Assembly (NCBI GenBank): GCA_029931535.1
Contig: JAQPZY010001596.1
Location: 1,113,501-1,177,500 of the forward strand
From: Margaritifera margaritifera
Taxonomy: Eukaryota; Mollusca; Bivalvia; Unionida; Margaritiferidae
DNA length: 64,000 nucleotides
Direction of reading: 5' to 3'
In this document: positions 46,488-59,049 of the stretch, in pieces
Numbering within the stretch: position 1 is the first letter of the stretch
Layout of the letters: every line of letters starts with the position of its first letter
Position numbers and translations under genes: made by a program
Notes under the pieces: generated by a model
The model's input: the letters and a program-made list of their open reading frames with translations, nothing else
Told to the model about the DNA's origin: nothing
Databases searched by the model: none

Positions 46488-48420
46488 GTATTAGTATTAT
46501 TATATTACTACATGTCAAGCAAATTACCGGTTTAAATGGAACAAGATTTAAACAGCTTTTTATAACTTTTTGAACAGAATAAAGAAATTGATAATAGTGT
46601 GCTGCCAGTCAATAATAACATATTTGGTTCGGTAACATAAAAGCTACTGTATTCAGTAATCATTTTTAAAATAACAATATAATTTATTGCGAATGAATTT
46701 CCTGTGTTTGTGATTAAAGTCGGTATCATCTAAACATTATAGTTTCTTTTTTCATCCTGTTTTCAAGGAAAAAAATCGGTAACATCCAACTCTGTCAAAT
46801 AGATCCAACTTTTGTCATATAAAATATGCGAATAAACTTGAAACATTACAGCTATTTTAACAAGAGTGCACATTACATGCCCACCTTGTGTTTAATAGTT
46901 CCATATGTAGACACTTAACACACAAAATTTAATGGGCAGAGACCACTACTTTTTATTAGACTGACCATGACCAGGCCCACTGACTTTTCCACCCCAGAGA
47001 ACTTAATAGACGAACGAGAGGGTAAGATCAGAAGATCACATAGCAATATTTAACTTTAATGAAACCAGGAATTCAAATACATTTGTTAGGAGTAGAATAT
47101 AACGGATATTCCTGTTCAGTGGGAGTTCCCTAATAATTGTTAGTATATTCCTGCATTAAATAATAGTATTCATGCAAACAAAATAAAGTGAAGACCTTGA
47201 TGGGACTGGTTGTTTTTTACCAATAATTTTTCAATAGCCCTGATAAAGATGATAGATTTGCCCTTCAAACAAAACCTCTCAAGTTTTCGCGGGATTTACC
47301 GTCACTTCAAGGATCTTGGAAAAGTGCAAAAGGTCTATTTTGTCCGTATCCGAACAACTGGGCAGATCCAGTATGTCCTTCATGTATCTATGTAACCACT
47401 GATCTGATCAGATGTATGCAAAATCGTATTCATTTGTGATGTCATAATATGTACCCATAAATCGTACACAGCTCTAAATAGATATGAAAAAGCCTAGCAA
47501 CTGACAATAACACAACCGCAGGAAATAAATTAAATCACTATTTCCAAACTTATATAACATTAGAAAAATTTCTTTCACGGCAGTAAAACAAAAGTAAGTT
47601 GACAGCATTAAGTTTTTAAATAAGAACATTATTCCTTTTTTTATGAGAAAAGTACCCAGTTGATTCAATCTTGCTGGAATAAATTTAAGTGCATTCCTTA
47701 TGAAAGGCAATATGGTTGAAGAACCATACTAGTCTCGTTATGTCAGTAAGAAAGATATATGTATAATATAGATTCTCTTCCAATCGGAACACGTCGTTGC
47801 TTTTCCACCAAAACCCACCTCGGGAATACTTCAACGGAGTGAAACAGTGTAAATAGGGGAAAATTGCAGGTAAATGGTAGAAAACTGTCACCGATAAGGT
47901 TCACTAAGTAAAATAAAATCATGTTTTCAAAACATTATCATAACTTTATGGACTTATTTTGATTTTGCAGCTATTTCCGATGGGTTTGTTTTGTTTTTTT
48001 TTCGATCATTCGCGGAAAGGATCGTGTTCTGATTGGGATCAATTCAAGAGTATCAAGATGTTCTTATATATTGTGACTATTTGGGTACAATATTCTCATA
48101 GGCCCACACAGTTGAACACATCCCTTGCGTATTATAGAATCATAAATCAAACACTGGGTTGCAGAAATGCGGAATAGTTTAACTTTTAGTTAACGATAAC
48201 AGTGAAAAATGCTAGTCTTCTGAGGCATCTTGTTCAATGAAAATATTATATGGATCTTATTTTAATGTAGAATAATAGTAATAATATATACGTAAATATA
48301 CATTCTACTAATCTTTGTGTAACAGCATGCTGAATATGATCCACTCGGTCCATTTGGTTAGATGTAATTCAGGTCACAGAAATTATTCATATATAACCTA
48401 TCAAAATGTGACATTGCAGG
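46001..48420. other. Non-coding stretch
   Basis: It holds a (C)n/(CCCCA) run near 46172 and an (ATT)n microsatellite at 46441-46500. The rest is AT-rich with no gene I can support. Confidence 0.45.
46441..46500. repeat. (ATT)n microsatellite
   Basis: About 60 bases of ATT with one AGT interruption. Confidence 0.95.
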
Positions 48421-49090
48421 CTGTATCCAGGATCCGTGACCTTTGATATCACCCACTTATCCTCATCATACAAAATGTGATTATCCTCTCTGAGTAGTGT
48501 AAATCAATTTCAGGTTCCAAGGAGAAGAATAAATGACGGATGGACTCATGGCCAAACGGGCTGGCTAACTAATTGACACACGGACAAATGGACGCACACG
48601 ACCAATTGTAATATGTCGATAAAATCCGAATATAACAAGAGGCCCTAGTGGGCCTGATATCGTGCACCTGGCTGACATCTATATAATAGCCCAATGCATT
48701 ATCACTTGGCCAAGATACTGGGTCTGTACGATGCATTCTCTTGGAATTTGTTCCAATATTGTGGACTGCACATCTTACGAAAACAAACGTTTCAAGGTTT
48801 CTAAAGTTTTTCTGTCTGCATCTAAATCAGATGGCACATCAACATAATTTGCACAATACTGAATGTCCCCAAGGTTGGGACGCTTTGTGTCAAAGTTGGG
48901 TAAATTCTATGCAGCAGGAGTTTAGATAAAAGTGTGCAATTTTATTATTTCTACCTTTAGTGGTGCTTGGGCATTATTTCTAAACATTTGAAAGTCCTTT
49001 ATATCGGGAGACTTTCTTCAAAGCTTGGTAAAATTCAATTGAGCAGTGTTTCAGAATAAGTCGTTTTTATTATATACTTTAGTGTGAAAT
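48420..49090 (+). repeat. Dispersed repeat with AGGCCC..GGGCCT core
   Basis: AACAAGAGGCCCTAGTGGGCC (48637-48657) is the short palindromic core of an interspersed repeat common in bivalve genomes (family knowledge). It is preceded by ACGGATGGACTCATGG-type sequence and followed by 'TGTCAAAGTTGGGTAAATTC' and 'AAAGCTTGGTAAAATTCA' stretches typical of its downstream units. Confidence 0.6.
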
Positions 49091-49133
49091 ATAGAAACTT
49101 ATTGGAGAAATAATTTTCGTATTTTTTCATTCC

Positions 49134-49188
49134 TATATTTTCACATGTGAAAAATATATCCTTATATTTTCACATGTGAAAATATAAG
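49134..49188. repeat. Twin palindromes TATTTTCACATGTGAAAA
   Basis: TATATTTTCACATGTGAAAA occurs at about 49134 and again at about 49165, 31 bases apart. Each is self-complementary around CACATGTG, so either could form a hairpin. Confidence 0.8.
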
Positions 49189-49655
49189 ATTTCCCATCAT
49201 GCCATGCGACGCTGGATTGTGTGTGCCTACAGAAGTTATACCTGCAGCAACAAAAACGAGCACTTGGTGAGCTAGAACAAATAAACAGAAACTGCATTAC
49301 ATTTCAGACATGGAAATTAATTTGAGTCGACGCCGTTCGCGTCTCTATGAAGTTATTTCCCCTTACTTCCTTGACAACAATGATAAACCCGCTGTTATGC
49401 ATTGATGAATCGGACTTGCTTTGTGGTCAAATATGATAAAATAGTTTACAAAATATCAAAAATATAATTTACTGCGACAGATTAGGTCAACCCAATCATA
49501 CCGATATCTTAAGTCACTGATATTTATATGACCAGCGTTTGAAAGTGAGGTGAATTTACAAAAAAGGGGTGGGTGGGCGGTAGAGCGTGGTGCTGAATAG
49601 TGAGTTTAATCTTCTAAGCTTCGATTCTGGAGAAACTTTGGTATATAATAAAAAG

Positions 49656-49775
49656 AAAATTTTCTTTTCCTGTGTTAATATCGGATATATTTCATCTTCG
49701 CCACTCGTTAAAATATCACGTTTTTTGTACCACACGATGAAATATATCCGGTATTTACACAGGAAAAGAAAATAT
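49656..49775. repeat. Inverted repeat / fold-back (arms about 40 bp)
   Basis: The left arm TTTTCTTTTCCTGTGTTAAT then CGGATATATTTCATC (49659-49695) is inverted on the right as GATGAAATATATCCGG then TATTTACACAGGAAAAGAAA (49737-49771). The loop is about 40 bases. Probably a small non-autonomous element. The open frames on both strands follow from the symmetry. Confidence 0.8.
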
Positions 49776-49859
49776 CCTCTATAAATTTGTTTCCAGCTTG
49801 AGAACATGTGGTCATATCTGACGGCTGTTTTACTTTATTTACATAAAACTGAAAGAACT

Positions 49860-50700
49860 TAATGCCGGAAGGCTTTCTATCAAAAGTGTTGTCAAATTCT
49901 GGAATTTATGATGAAGTCTTATACAAGTTTTCTATTTCTAGTAACGGTGATCATATTTAATGGCACATGCATATTATTTATACCAAGCTGGAAACCATCG
50001 ATAGCAGCATGCACTGAGTCAAATTTGATCAAGTTAAGTTCATTGGTTTTTAAAATTAAGTTATTTAAACGATTTTCTATTTTTAGAAACAGTAACCATA
50101 TTTAAAGACGGATTGGCATCATTCGTATAAATTGAAATGTCATTATGCCATGACCTTTCTGTCAAGATTAGTTAGATTATATTAGACGGTTTTGAAGATC
50201 AAGATGTTTAAATGTTTTTTTTTTTTCTTCTGGCAATGGCAAGTCATATTTGACGGAGGATGGGTCTCATTTGTGAGACCTGAATGATCATTATGACAGA
50301 ATCCTTTCTGTCACTCATGACCAATTCTATTTAAACGTTTTGGAGAAGACGTTGCTTCAGTGGTTTTCTTTTCTTTAGTAGCAGTAGCTATACTTGACAG
50401 CAGACTGGCATCATTTACATATATTTCAAAATGCTAGTAGCCAGTATGCCTTGATTCAAATTTGATTAAATTCTGTTTTACTGTTTTGAAGAAATTGTTT
50501 AAAGGTTTCTTACTTTTAGCAAGGGCATCAATATTTGATGGCGAATCGGCATAAGCTGTACAAACCTGATAGCCCCTATGTGAATATGCTTTCTATCAAA
50601 TATGGTCAAATTTTGTTGACCGAGTTTTGAGACTTTGCCTTCAGGCTTAACTATTTTTAGTAGCAACGGATATACTTTATGGTGGATCGGCATTGTTGGT
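49860..50700 (-). repeat. Degenerate dispersed repeat, inverted orientation
   Basis: On the minus strand it reads 'CCGATTCGCCATCAAATATT', 'AAACCTTTAAACAATT' and related pieces, the same family as 38270-41330 in opposite orientation. Several units, about 150-190 bases apart. Confidence 0.6.
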
Positions 50701-51914
50701 GCACATTTGAGAGGACTACAAATCAGATGGTGCAGTGGAAGTAAATGAAGAAAGTAGTGGCAAAAATAAAAATATTCTCAAGAAACAAAGGATGACTGGT
50801 GGGATAAATAAAATTCATGAAATAAATACTTCATAATTCCCATTTCATTCATTGGTCGCTCAAAATAATTCTTGAATCGCTGTGTTCCATGGACTGTTGA
50901 GTGTAATAAATTACTTTTCATAACCTGAATACAATATAGAGGTAAAGGTATAACGAAAAAATGATCTTCACTGACAATGCTTCCAAGCAGAAAGTGTCGT
51001 CGCTATTTTCAGCGATTGACATGGGTGTAGTACACAGGCATGAATTGCCAACTTTTCGCCCTAAATATATTAGTCAAGAAAATACTAAGGCTTTCTTAAC
51101 CTACATAAACTTTTTTTTGTAGCTATAGGATTTCAGAAGCTTTTTATTACATTCAATTGTCATGAAGATATTTACATGTGTAACAAAGAAGAAAGACAAT
51201 ATCACTGTTATATTCGTAGGCTTTGAAAAATAGAGATCAGAAGTTAAAAAATGTAGGATTGTTTAAATTATGTTTATTATCTTGAGAACGATTCTGATTA
51301 TTCATTACCTCATTCTATTTAATTACATATGTTTCAAGTAACTATAATGTATATTTCTCTCAGAATTATTTCTCTTTGTACATAAAATCACTACATACAA
51401 CAGACATAAAATTCCCCCTACATCAGTCAACTACAATATATAATGAGTTAGCTTATTATATCAAAGAACTAAGAAAACGATGATAATAATAATAATAATA
51501 ATAATAACAACAACAACAACAACAAGAATAGGGGTATGGTTTTGACCCATAAGCCAAAGGATAAAAAACAAACCTCCTGTGTCAAACGGAATAGGAAACT
51601 AATCCATGGATTATGGGAGGAAATCCAACAGAAAATACACACTAACACTAATGATTTATATCCTAATGCCGAAGCAGAGAGCTACTGTTAACTGTGTATA
51701 GGAGGTTGATTCCGAAGAGGAGAAATCTCTTGTGTGCAGAAATATGTGAATCAGTCACTGCCCGTACGTCATTTTATAACTGATATGAGTCAAAAGAGGA
51801 GATGGAGAATATAAGAAAACAAATCATTGATGGAGTGCTACTTCAGGAGTAGGCCAGAAGAAAGAGGGTAGGGGGCTGTAGACGCCAAATACACCACCTG
51901 TGGAAACAAATACG
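50701..51914. other. Non-coding stretch
   Basis: An (ATA)n(ACA)n microsatellite lies at 51484-51526. Nothing else recognised. Confidence 0.45.
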
Positions 51915-52226
51915 TAATTATTTGTTTGATCACATGGAATCGGTGCTGGGAACATATTTATCAAACAGTAATTAGTCAATTAGTACACACGGCCGTCATA
52001 CTGAACTGTATTACGAGACTTTATGGTAGTATTGGATACCTGCATTTATTGGCCCCTGTCAAAATTCCTGCTACGAGGATACCTTGAAATATTCTCAACT
52101 GTATGTGGTTAATAATTATAGTTATAAATAATTCCGTGTATTAGGTATTTGTGGTCTTTTTGTAGTACCTTGCGTGAAACACCGATCTACGGTTTAGAAT
52201 TGTTTACTGATACATAATCTCAATGT
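51915..52226. repeat. Diverged direct repeat, left copy
   Basis: Shares with 54315-54600, in the same order, GG(A)TCGGTG.TGGGAA, 'GTAATTAG..AATTAGTACA', 'GTCATAC.GAAC.GTATT', 'ACCCCTGT'-like, AGGTAT.T and 'GTTTAGAA' blocks. Similarity is perhaps 70 per cent by eye. Confidence 0.6.
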
Positions 52227-53363
52227 GATGGAAAAAAAACATATAGGTGTGAGATTAGGGTCTCTTGAATGGGGAAACTTTAGTTTGATTAGAGGAAACG
52301 TATTTGTGATATTAGCGCGTGTTCAAACCCTTCAGTGACAGCTTCTGTTGTTTTGAAGTCCTTGGAAATATAAAGAAAACAACGATCTCAAGCCAAACTC
52401 ACGCTTTTGGTTTGACATTTTTTCCTCTCGATCTTCGTGGTACTCTTTCTCCGTGTCTGCTTTTAGACCCTGCCTTATTCCAAGATTTTGTTATGGTAGC
52501 ATTGTGTGATGCTGGATTGTTTTGGGATATGTTAGTGTTATTTTTGACTGTTTGTATGCTGACATTTTTATTTGAAATACAAATCAGCAAATTGACATGA
52601 CAACTTGATATAACGCGTCCTTGTAATTGCAATTATGTTTGATGGCATAATAGTAAAATATCATCAGCACATTATTTTGTATTGTATTAAAGAATATATT
52701 TGTCGTTTTAGTCTATCATTAAAGGTATGACCCTTTATGAGAAAATACTGCTACCTCAGGAATATAACCTTGAGATGGAATTGTAACTTTAGGGATGAGC
52801 TGAGCATATTTAACTAGGTGGTGCTCTATATCACCTTTAAATGGATCATGCTAACTAACATATACACGTTCATGATTTACTATATTCGAGCTAAAGAAAA
52901 CATTACGGAAATTTCATAATCTCCCATGGGCAAATAAGAAGCATACAAATGATTTATAATTATTTTTTTTTATTTCCCATTCAGGATTAGTGAATGTATG
53001 GTTTAGTGTGTTTGTTTAAAAACGTGTGTCTCCGTAGTGGTTAAATGGTTGGGTTAAGGCTGATGTACGTTTGATGTATAATATGAAATTATTCTATTTG
53101 ATTCCGGGATCCTTATGGGAAGGCATATACCGTTTTTTGTGTAAATTGTTTCAGAATAATCACGTGTAGTATTAGCTTTCATAACATTTGTCCGAAGTCG
53201 TTTGTTGGTTGCTTTGAGTGAGATTCATGTGTATTAGGATTGGTTTGTTTATGCGGTGTGAGAAGCATTTCTGTAAATCTTTGATTATTGTATTCATCTG
53301 TTTGATGTTGTTCATGACTGAGCTTTCTAGCATAAGAAAGGATAAGGCTTCCTTGTTTTGCCA
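52227..53363. other. Stretch between direct repeats, unassigned
   Basis: Open frames on both strands at 52319-52632 overlap each other. The minus frame 53179-53361 (Gln/His-rich) could be a downstream piece of the remnant at 53364-54270. No family recognised. Confidence 0.3.
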
Positions 53364-54270
53364 CTAGATGACTGCATATATTAGTGGTCGGCTTGGATAG
53401 CCGCGATGCTCTCTTTTGGATTCAATTTTAGCAGTGACATATAGCACCATGACTTTTGAGCGTACACTTGCTGGCGAGAGGTGTCCCTTCCATAAGCAGC
53501 TTGTTAGCTGTCTTGGTAGCGAAAGACTGTATATGCAAGTATGCAGTGTGGGTTGATTTGTTCTGAAGTCTTTGAAGTGTGTTAGGGGCTGTTTAGTGTG
53601 GCCCAACATATGACTGATAGAGAGATGCGATGTCTCATGATCGTCAGCAGTAATAAACTCACATTGTGAGAATGTTTTTGTTAGAAAACCCCTGGACAAC
53701 ATATACATAAATTCTTCATTGTAGTAGCAGAACACGCCTGTGTGTTTGATCAATGACGATGACTTGTTAGGCGGTATAATAGAGTATTTTCGTTTCCAAG
53801 GTGAGGCAGCCTGCAGAGTTTTATTTTGCTGGACTATATTTGGCAAACTGTCGAGCACGGCCTTCAGTCAAAATGAATCATCCCGTATGCTAGCAAAGAC
53901 ACAATTGATCCTTGTGATGTGCCGAATACATCCAAAGCCTTACATTAGAACATCATACAACACTTGGAGCTTAAAGAGCTCCGTCACTGTAGTTGTATCT
54001 TCTTTTAGTACTTTTGAGGTATATTCGGATAGTTTATCTTCCTCAATGCGATGAGTGATCGTGCTTTGTTTTGGGGGTGATGGGTCAGGTGTATTACCTG
54101 TAGATTCATCTAATATTTGTGTAATCTTATTGTTCTGTAATCATACTTGGGAATCACGATTCTGGTTGATTCTACGGAAGTAATTATCTTTCATGTAGTC
54201 GTGACTCATGACAAGTAATATGACATCTGTGATTTTCGGAAGCATGGGCAGCATAACAAGCATATGGTAT
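53364..54270 (-). pseudogene. Decayed reading frame of unknown family
   Basis: One minus-strand frame can be followed from about 54270 to a TAG at 53364-53366, roughly 300 codons with only three internal stops, and a 164-codon open tail. It begins in a hydrophobic segment (MLPMLPKITDVILLVMSHDY), then has a charged region (HRIEEDKLSEYTSKVLKED) and a Ser/His-rich middle (HETSHLSISHMLGHTKQP). I recognise no domain. The low stop density in AT-rich DNA suggests a former gene. It lies between two direct repeats, so it may be the body of an old retroelement, or host sequence inside a local duplication. Confidence 0.4.
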
Positions 54271-54314
54271 GTGATATTTGTATTTACGTATCCGTTTATG
54301 GATTTAACAAATTT

Positions 54315-54600
54315 TAGTGAGTATTTGGTTATGTAAACTCGGTGTTGGGAAGATATTTCTCCATCTGAGTAATTAGGTAATTAGTACATACAGTCGTCAT
54401 ACCGAACCGTATTCTTTATGGAAGCATAGTCTAGGTTCGTAAATTGACCCCTGTAAAAAATTTCCTAACATAAGGATATCTTTGATATTCACACCTTTAA
54501 GTGTTTAGTAATTAGAGAGGGGAATATGTATGTGCATTAGGTATCTGGGAACTCTGCAGTTTAGAACTTCGCACTGATAAATCATACTAATGTGAAGTAA
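54315..54600. repeat. Diverged direct repeat, right copy
   Basis: Partner of 51915-52226; the two starts are 2.4 kb apart. Confidence 0.6.
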
Positions 54601-56814
54601 GAAAAAAAGTAAGAAAAACACATTCTCAACAACATTATAAATACACAGAGATTTATTGACCACTGGTATTTTGACAATATTGTGTCAGTAGATTGTTGTT
54701 GATTATTCAATCTATTCTGATGTAAGCATCAATTAGCATGTATTACTTAATTTTGTTTTGAAAAAAAATATTTGTGTAGACGGATTGTTTTTTGCATAAC
54801 GAAACATTGAGTACGCGCAAAAGCTGTTCCGTTTAAATTTAATAACATTTAGTATATACTTTAAACCAAAGAAAGACATAAAAAAAACGTTATTTTGTAC
54901 AACTTTTATTGGAAGAACAACACAATGATTCTAACTTATAAATTAATTATTCAATCTTCATGATGATAACTTCAAAGACCCTACCCATTGTGAGTTCTTA
55001 ATTATTACTACATGGTTGGGCCTGTTCTTGCTGGTTTGACGTATACTTTTTTCATCTCAGCTGTACTTCAACTTCGAAATTGTACATTCTGCTTCAGTGC
55101 ATATATTTTTGTTTTTCAAACTCCCTGCTGTATGTATTTTGTATATAATGTATATATCAACTAGGCGGTAATGTAAGCATAATGACAATGCACGGTTTTG
55201 CAAACGTTTGCCGGAGCAAACGGGAAATTTGAATCCTTTAAACTATCAGGGCCGAATTCTCTCCTCGTGATTCGGCACAAAGAAAGCCTTGTATTATCCC
55301 TATATTAATGAGTAACAACCCTGCTTACTTGCTGGCAACGTCATGATATGACTGTTACGTACAAGGAATTGGTACGTTTGTATCCTTTCTAGTTAAGTCA
55401 ATGAATCTTCTCATTTTCTGTAAGGTTTAATGTTTTGCTAATATTTGCACATATTCATATGCATATAGATAGCGAATCGCGAGCTTCAAAACAGTTACGA
55501 TACAAAATGTACTCAAGATAATACAAAATATGTGTCACTGTCGCTTGAATAGGTGTTACCGATTCTGCAGTTTACTTTTTCTCGGTGGAATTTATACCGA
55601 CGATATATGTAATGCTTTGAAAATTTCTTCTAAATTTAGTTTCTGTAAATAATACAAAATCTACGTCATATGGTTGGCAACGATACGCGCAAAAGTTCGG
55701 CTACCATACGGCATTCTTGAAGCACAATAGGGAAAAACATTTAATAGTTTAAACAAGTACATGCACAAGCTAAATGATAAGTGGTTGAAAGTTGATGATC
55801 AGTATTAATACATTGTAGACACTCTGGCCCATTTTTCTCGTAATATCTACTCTAAATACTGACAACGTGATATTATGGGCAAGATATGCTTTTTAAGACA
55901 CACTGACCTATTTTTTCTAATCTTTTAGAATTGATTGCGTGATATCCTGGATGAGATATCCTTTTTAAAACCCTTTGACGTATTCTTCTTCTAATATCTG
56001 CTATAAATACTGATAACGTGATACCCTTGATGAGTCGTTTTCCTTATTCATCATTTTTAGTATATGATAACAATAAAAACTGACAGCACACAAAAGTAAA
56101 TGGTTTCCCAATGCTTCACATTTGACCCGCATTTTAAACATAGGTAAGTAGCATAGTAGCAAAACCTGTTCTAAGCTTAAATTTAACCATTTACTAGAAT
56201 TATGTGAAACAAATGATGCAGAACACAAGAGAATGAATCAAACCTCAAAACTCACACGCCATTTCTTTGATCGGAACGGGACAAAGAGCTACATACATTA
56301 TATGTCGATAAACAAATTAAGAAGAAAGATTGAAAGTCTGAATCGTTGCCTCAAACATAAAAGTGTAACAATAGCAAAATTACTAGATGGCCGTTATTCA
56401 CTTTAGCAGAAAGCGCGCTGGATAAGTGAAGGAGATGATGGATTTAGATTTTAGACGACTTAAATAATATTGAAGAAGGCACACGAACACAGAAAGTTTT
56501 ATTTCCCGTCGGTTTCAATCAATGTTAAGTGTGAAAATTATGATAAGCAACAATAGCAACTATTTGTAAATTTGTTCCGCCAGCAATTATATAAAACTCT
56601 TGGTGTAACTTGTGCCAAGATAAAATCTTGCTCATTTTATGCGACATTTATATATTTTTAACAGACTTTATGACGTATGGAAATTATTGTTTCAACGGTG
56701 AAAAAGGATTTTGTCCGTTAGGATTTACAAAATTGAAACGCTGATGCCAAAGATGTCTTGAAAACGTTTCAGACGCGTATATTCGGGGTTTTACATTAGC
56801 TATCTGTAAACGTG
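54601..56814. other. Non-coding stretch, nothing firm
   Basis: Near 55810-56030 a phrase like 'AC(A)CTCTGGCCCATTTTTCT', 'AATACTGA.AACGTGATA' and 'GGG.AAGATAT.CTTTTTA' recurs three times about 90 bases apart, a weak tandem repeat. No gene supported. Confidence 0.4.
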
Positions 56815-57612
56815 TCATGTTTTCTTCAATAATATTTTTACCGACGCGCTGCAAGGTGTTTTGGTTTCTCTTTCTACTGCTGTAAGTTTCAGTTCTGTCA
56901 ACCCAAAGCAGAATGTTACATGTACCCAACGTTCACCTTTGCTAGGATATGCAATGACTACATTATAACTTCCTGATAACCTGCATTCTTGGTGAGTGGT
57001 AATCTTCGGGGTTTTTTCCTTGGTGTAGTATACTTTCAAACATAGTTCCTCCTGGAAATCGTTCACAGTTTGAAATGAATTTTTGATCTCGAGACCATGC
57101 TTAACTTCTGTATGACCTGAAATAATGATATCGAATACATTATTCCATTTGAATCCACTATCTGTCAATATTTTCCTTTAACAAAGTTTTTGCACACTCC
57201 TATTCCGTATGTGTATCGAAGAATCCTGGAATCGATTGTATGTGGCATTCTTCCGAGGAGAACATCAACATTTACGACAGTTATTTCAGCTTTTTGGGGT
57301 ATGATGACTTGTACTCCATTTTTGCAGTGAAATCCTTCACATATAACTTCCTGCGGGAACTGAGACTCAGAGAAACTCTCTACCATGAGGACAAGGGAAA
57401 TGTCCTTCCCAGGGTCTATATCTATAATACCTTTTATATGGTCAACAATGTGGTCTGTAGCTGTCCGGAAAAGTACTTCACCAAACTAGGATCAACGGTC
57501 ATCTTTTCCGCTCTCAGTGAAATATCTTTTCCATGGACCGACTCTGTAAGACACTTTTTGAAACTGCTTCCTCTAATCTACTCACATAATTCTTTCAAGA
57601 CAACTAGTAGCT
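56815..57612 (-). pseudogene. HSPA12-like Hsp70 C-terminal fragment
   Basis: The minus strand after a good acceptor (TTCTATTTCAG, exon start near 57612) reads ISLRAEKMTVDPSLVKYF, then in another frame TATDHIVDHIKGIIDID and ISLVLMVESFSESQFPQE (family 'LVGGFSES..LQ'). RILRYTYGIGVCKNFVKGKY (family 'YGIG' motif) follows. After a stop and frame change it reads FDIIISGHTEVKHGLEIKNS, FGLTELKLTAVERET and a final TGA near 56817. HSPA12 proteins are atypical Hsp70s with a degenerate C-terminal half and are greatly expanded in bivalves (family knowledge). 'GGFSES' is ESFSES here. One stop and two frameshifts mark a pseudogene. The ATPase N-terminal exons are not seen; a Penelope-like element starts 217 bases upstream. 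Confidence 0.75.
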
Positions 57613-57809
57613 GAAATAGAAATGATAAGATGAGAGTGATGATACAAGTCGAAAACTCAATGCATCTTGATCCTAATGTCATGATGCTGCAATAGTTGCA
57701 CCATATAAGATATATATCATGTCAGAGCTACTCTATCTATCAAGCGAAATACATTTTTAAGAACTCTAATTTAGTGAAGAAACGATATACCAAGTATGTA
57801 TTTATGTAT

Positions 57810-57828
57810 GTATATATATATATATATA
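57810..57828. repeat. (TA)n tract at the 3' end of a Penelope-like copy
   Basis: Nineteen bases of TA directly abut the end (…GCGCCGTT on the minus strand) of the element at 57829-59051. Confidence 0.9.
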
Positions 57829-57845
57829 ACGGCGCAAACACAAAA

Positions 57846-57892
57846 TAGTTTCCCAACGTTTCGAGCTAAACAAGCTCTTCGTCAGGGGAAGA
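57846..57892 (-). ncRNA. Hammerhead-ribozyme-like motif (copy A)
   Basis: The minus strand reads CTGACGA (core CUGANGA), AGAGC-loop-GCTC (stem II with one extra A), GAAAC (core GAAA) and GTT. TTCCC before the core can pair with GGGAA after it (stem I). Stem III would be only the AACGTT palindrome, as reported for Penelope-like ribozymes thought to act as dimers (family knowledge). Cleavage activity is not shown. Confidence 0.55.
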
Positions 57893-58306
57893 AACAATTT
57901 ACATTCACAAAACAAACACTAAACACAAAAGCCAAGAGAATTTCTTGACTCCCACATGTTTCAATGACAGTGAAATAAACAAAGGATAAACAATAGAAGA
58001 AAGAATGAACATACAATTAATAAACGATCTAAAACGGGTAAACTACATATCTATGTTATCTGCTATCAGTCCAACAAAGTTGTGTACAAAAATTCAAAGA
58101 AGTGTTTATCATGCCTATCATACATAGGAAAAGGTGTTTTGACCTAATTTCAGGCTGGATACTAAGGACTGACACCATCCGGTGCGAAAAATCAACAACA
58201 TCATCAAAATGTGAAAAAAGATATTATATTCCGGTAACGTTATGCATGGAGGTACTAAGGAAGTATGTCAAGAGCATGGTATAGTGGGATAATGGACACG
58301 AGTTCA

Positions 58307-58340
<34 letters not shown>
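58307..58340. repeat. (AAT)n microsatellite inside Penelope-like copy A
   Basis: It corresponds in position to the (ATT)n(AGT)n patch at 62979-63010 of copy B, so it was present before the copies separated or arises repeatedly there. Confidence 0.85.
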
Positions 58341-58349
<9 letters not shown>

Positions 58350-58604
58350 ATAATAATAAATAATAATTAATTATAATACATTAAAGAGTTACGGAATAAG
58401 TACTTAGGTAAATATTAAATATTGTCGTAAAAATTGCGTGCGTCTGCTAAACTGATGCCTGGCTATAGTGTTGATAAGGTTGCATTAAGAAGGTAAGACT
58501 TTTTCATTTAGGCCCAAATCCCTGTGTGTTTTCAATTGAAGTATCCGGGATCGTTCCTTACTTCCACATCGGTCCACTCAAGGTTAAAATCGATCGGTAA
58601 CATC

Positions 58605-58967
58605 TCAAGTGCCTCGACTGAATTCCCAATTGAGTTGTAGTGGTTGGCGAGTTTTGTGGTTATTCATTCCGTTACTGAAATCAACGGTTTCGCCAACATA
58701 TTGAGTGCCACAGATCTTGCATGTTAGAAGATAAATTACATTTTTGGTTCGACATCCTAACTTCTGATTGATAGTGTAGCTAACTCCTGTCGTCGAACTT
58801 CTGAACGATTTGGTCTCGGGCATATGTTTGCAAATTAGGCAACGCTTGTCTTTGCAGCAATATGTGCCTGAATCTGTGGTCTTGCTTAAAGTTACCTTGG
58901 CACGTACCAGATGGTTCTTCAGATTTTTAGGTCTACGGTGCGCAACCATAGGAACTTCTTGAAACAT
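58605..58967 (-). pseudogene. Penelope-like GIY-YIG endonuclease domain
   Basis: An open minus-strand frame of 120 codons reads PMVAHRRPKNLKNHLVRAKV (linker), CCKDKRCLICKHM (Cys cluster), YTINQKLGCRTKNVIYLLTC (the 'GIY' side) and CGTQYVGETVDF (the 'YIG' side). The frame continues upstream to 59050 with one TAG, giving HWNQIESSEH. Penelope-like endonucleases nick target DNA for target-primed reverse transcription (family knowledge). After VDFS the usual 'LR.R.N.H' reads NGMNNH, so the catalytic Arg is missing. About 30 residues before the stop are shortened relative to copy B. Confidence 0.85.
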
Positions 58968-59049
58968 GCCACTCAGATGTTCGGAGGATTCAATCTGGTT
59001 CCAATGCTACCGAATTATTTGTCCTAATTTCCTAATTTTGGGGCGTCGG

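Noticed and set aside
53740..54054. 104-codon plus-strand frame
   Set aside because: Overlaps the longer minus-strand frame with lower stop density; no domain on either, but the minus reading is more continuous.
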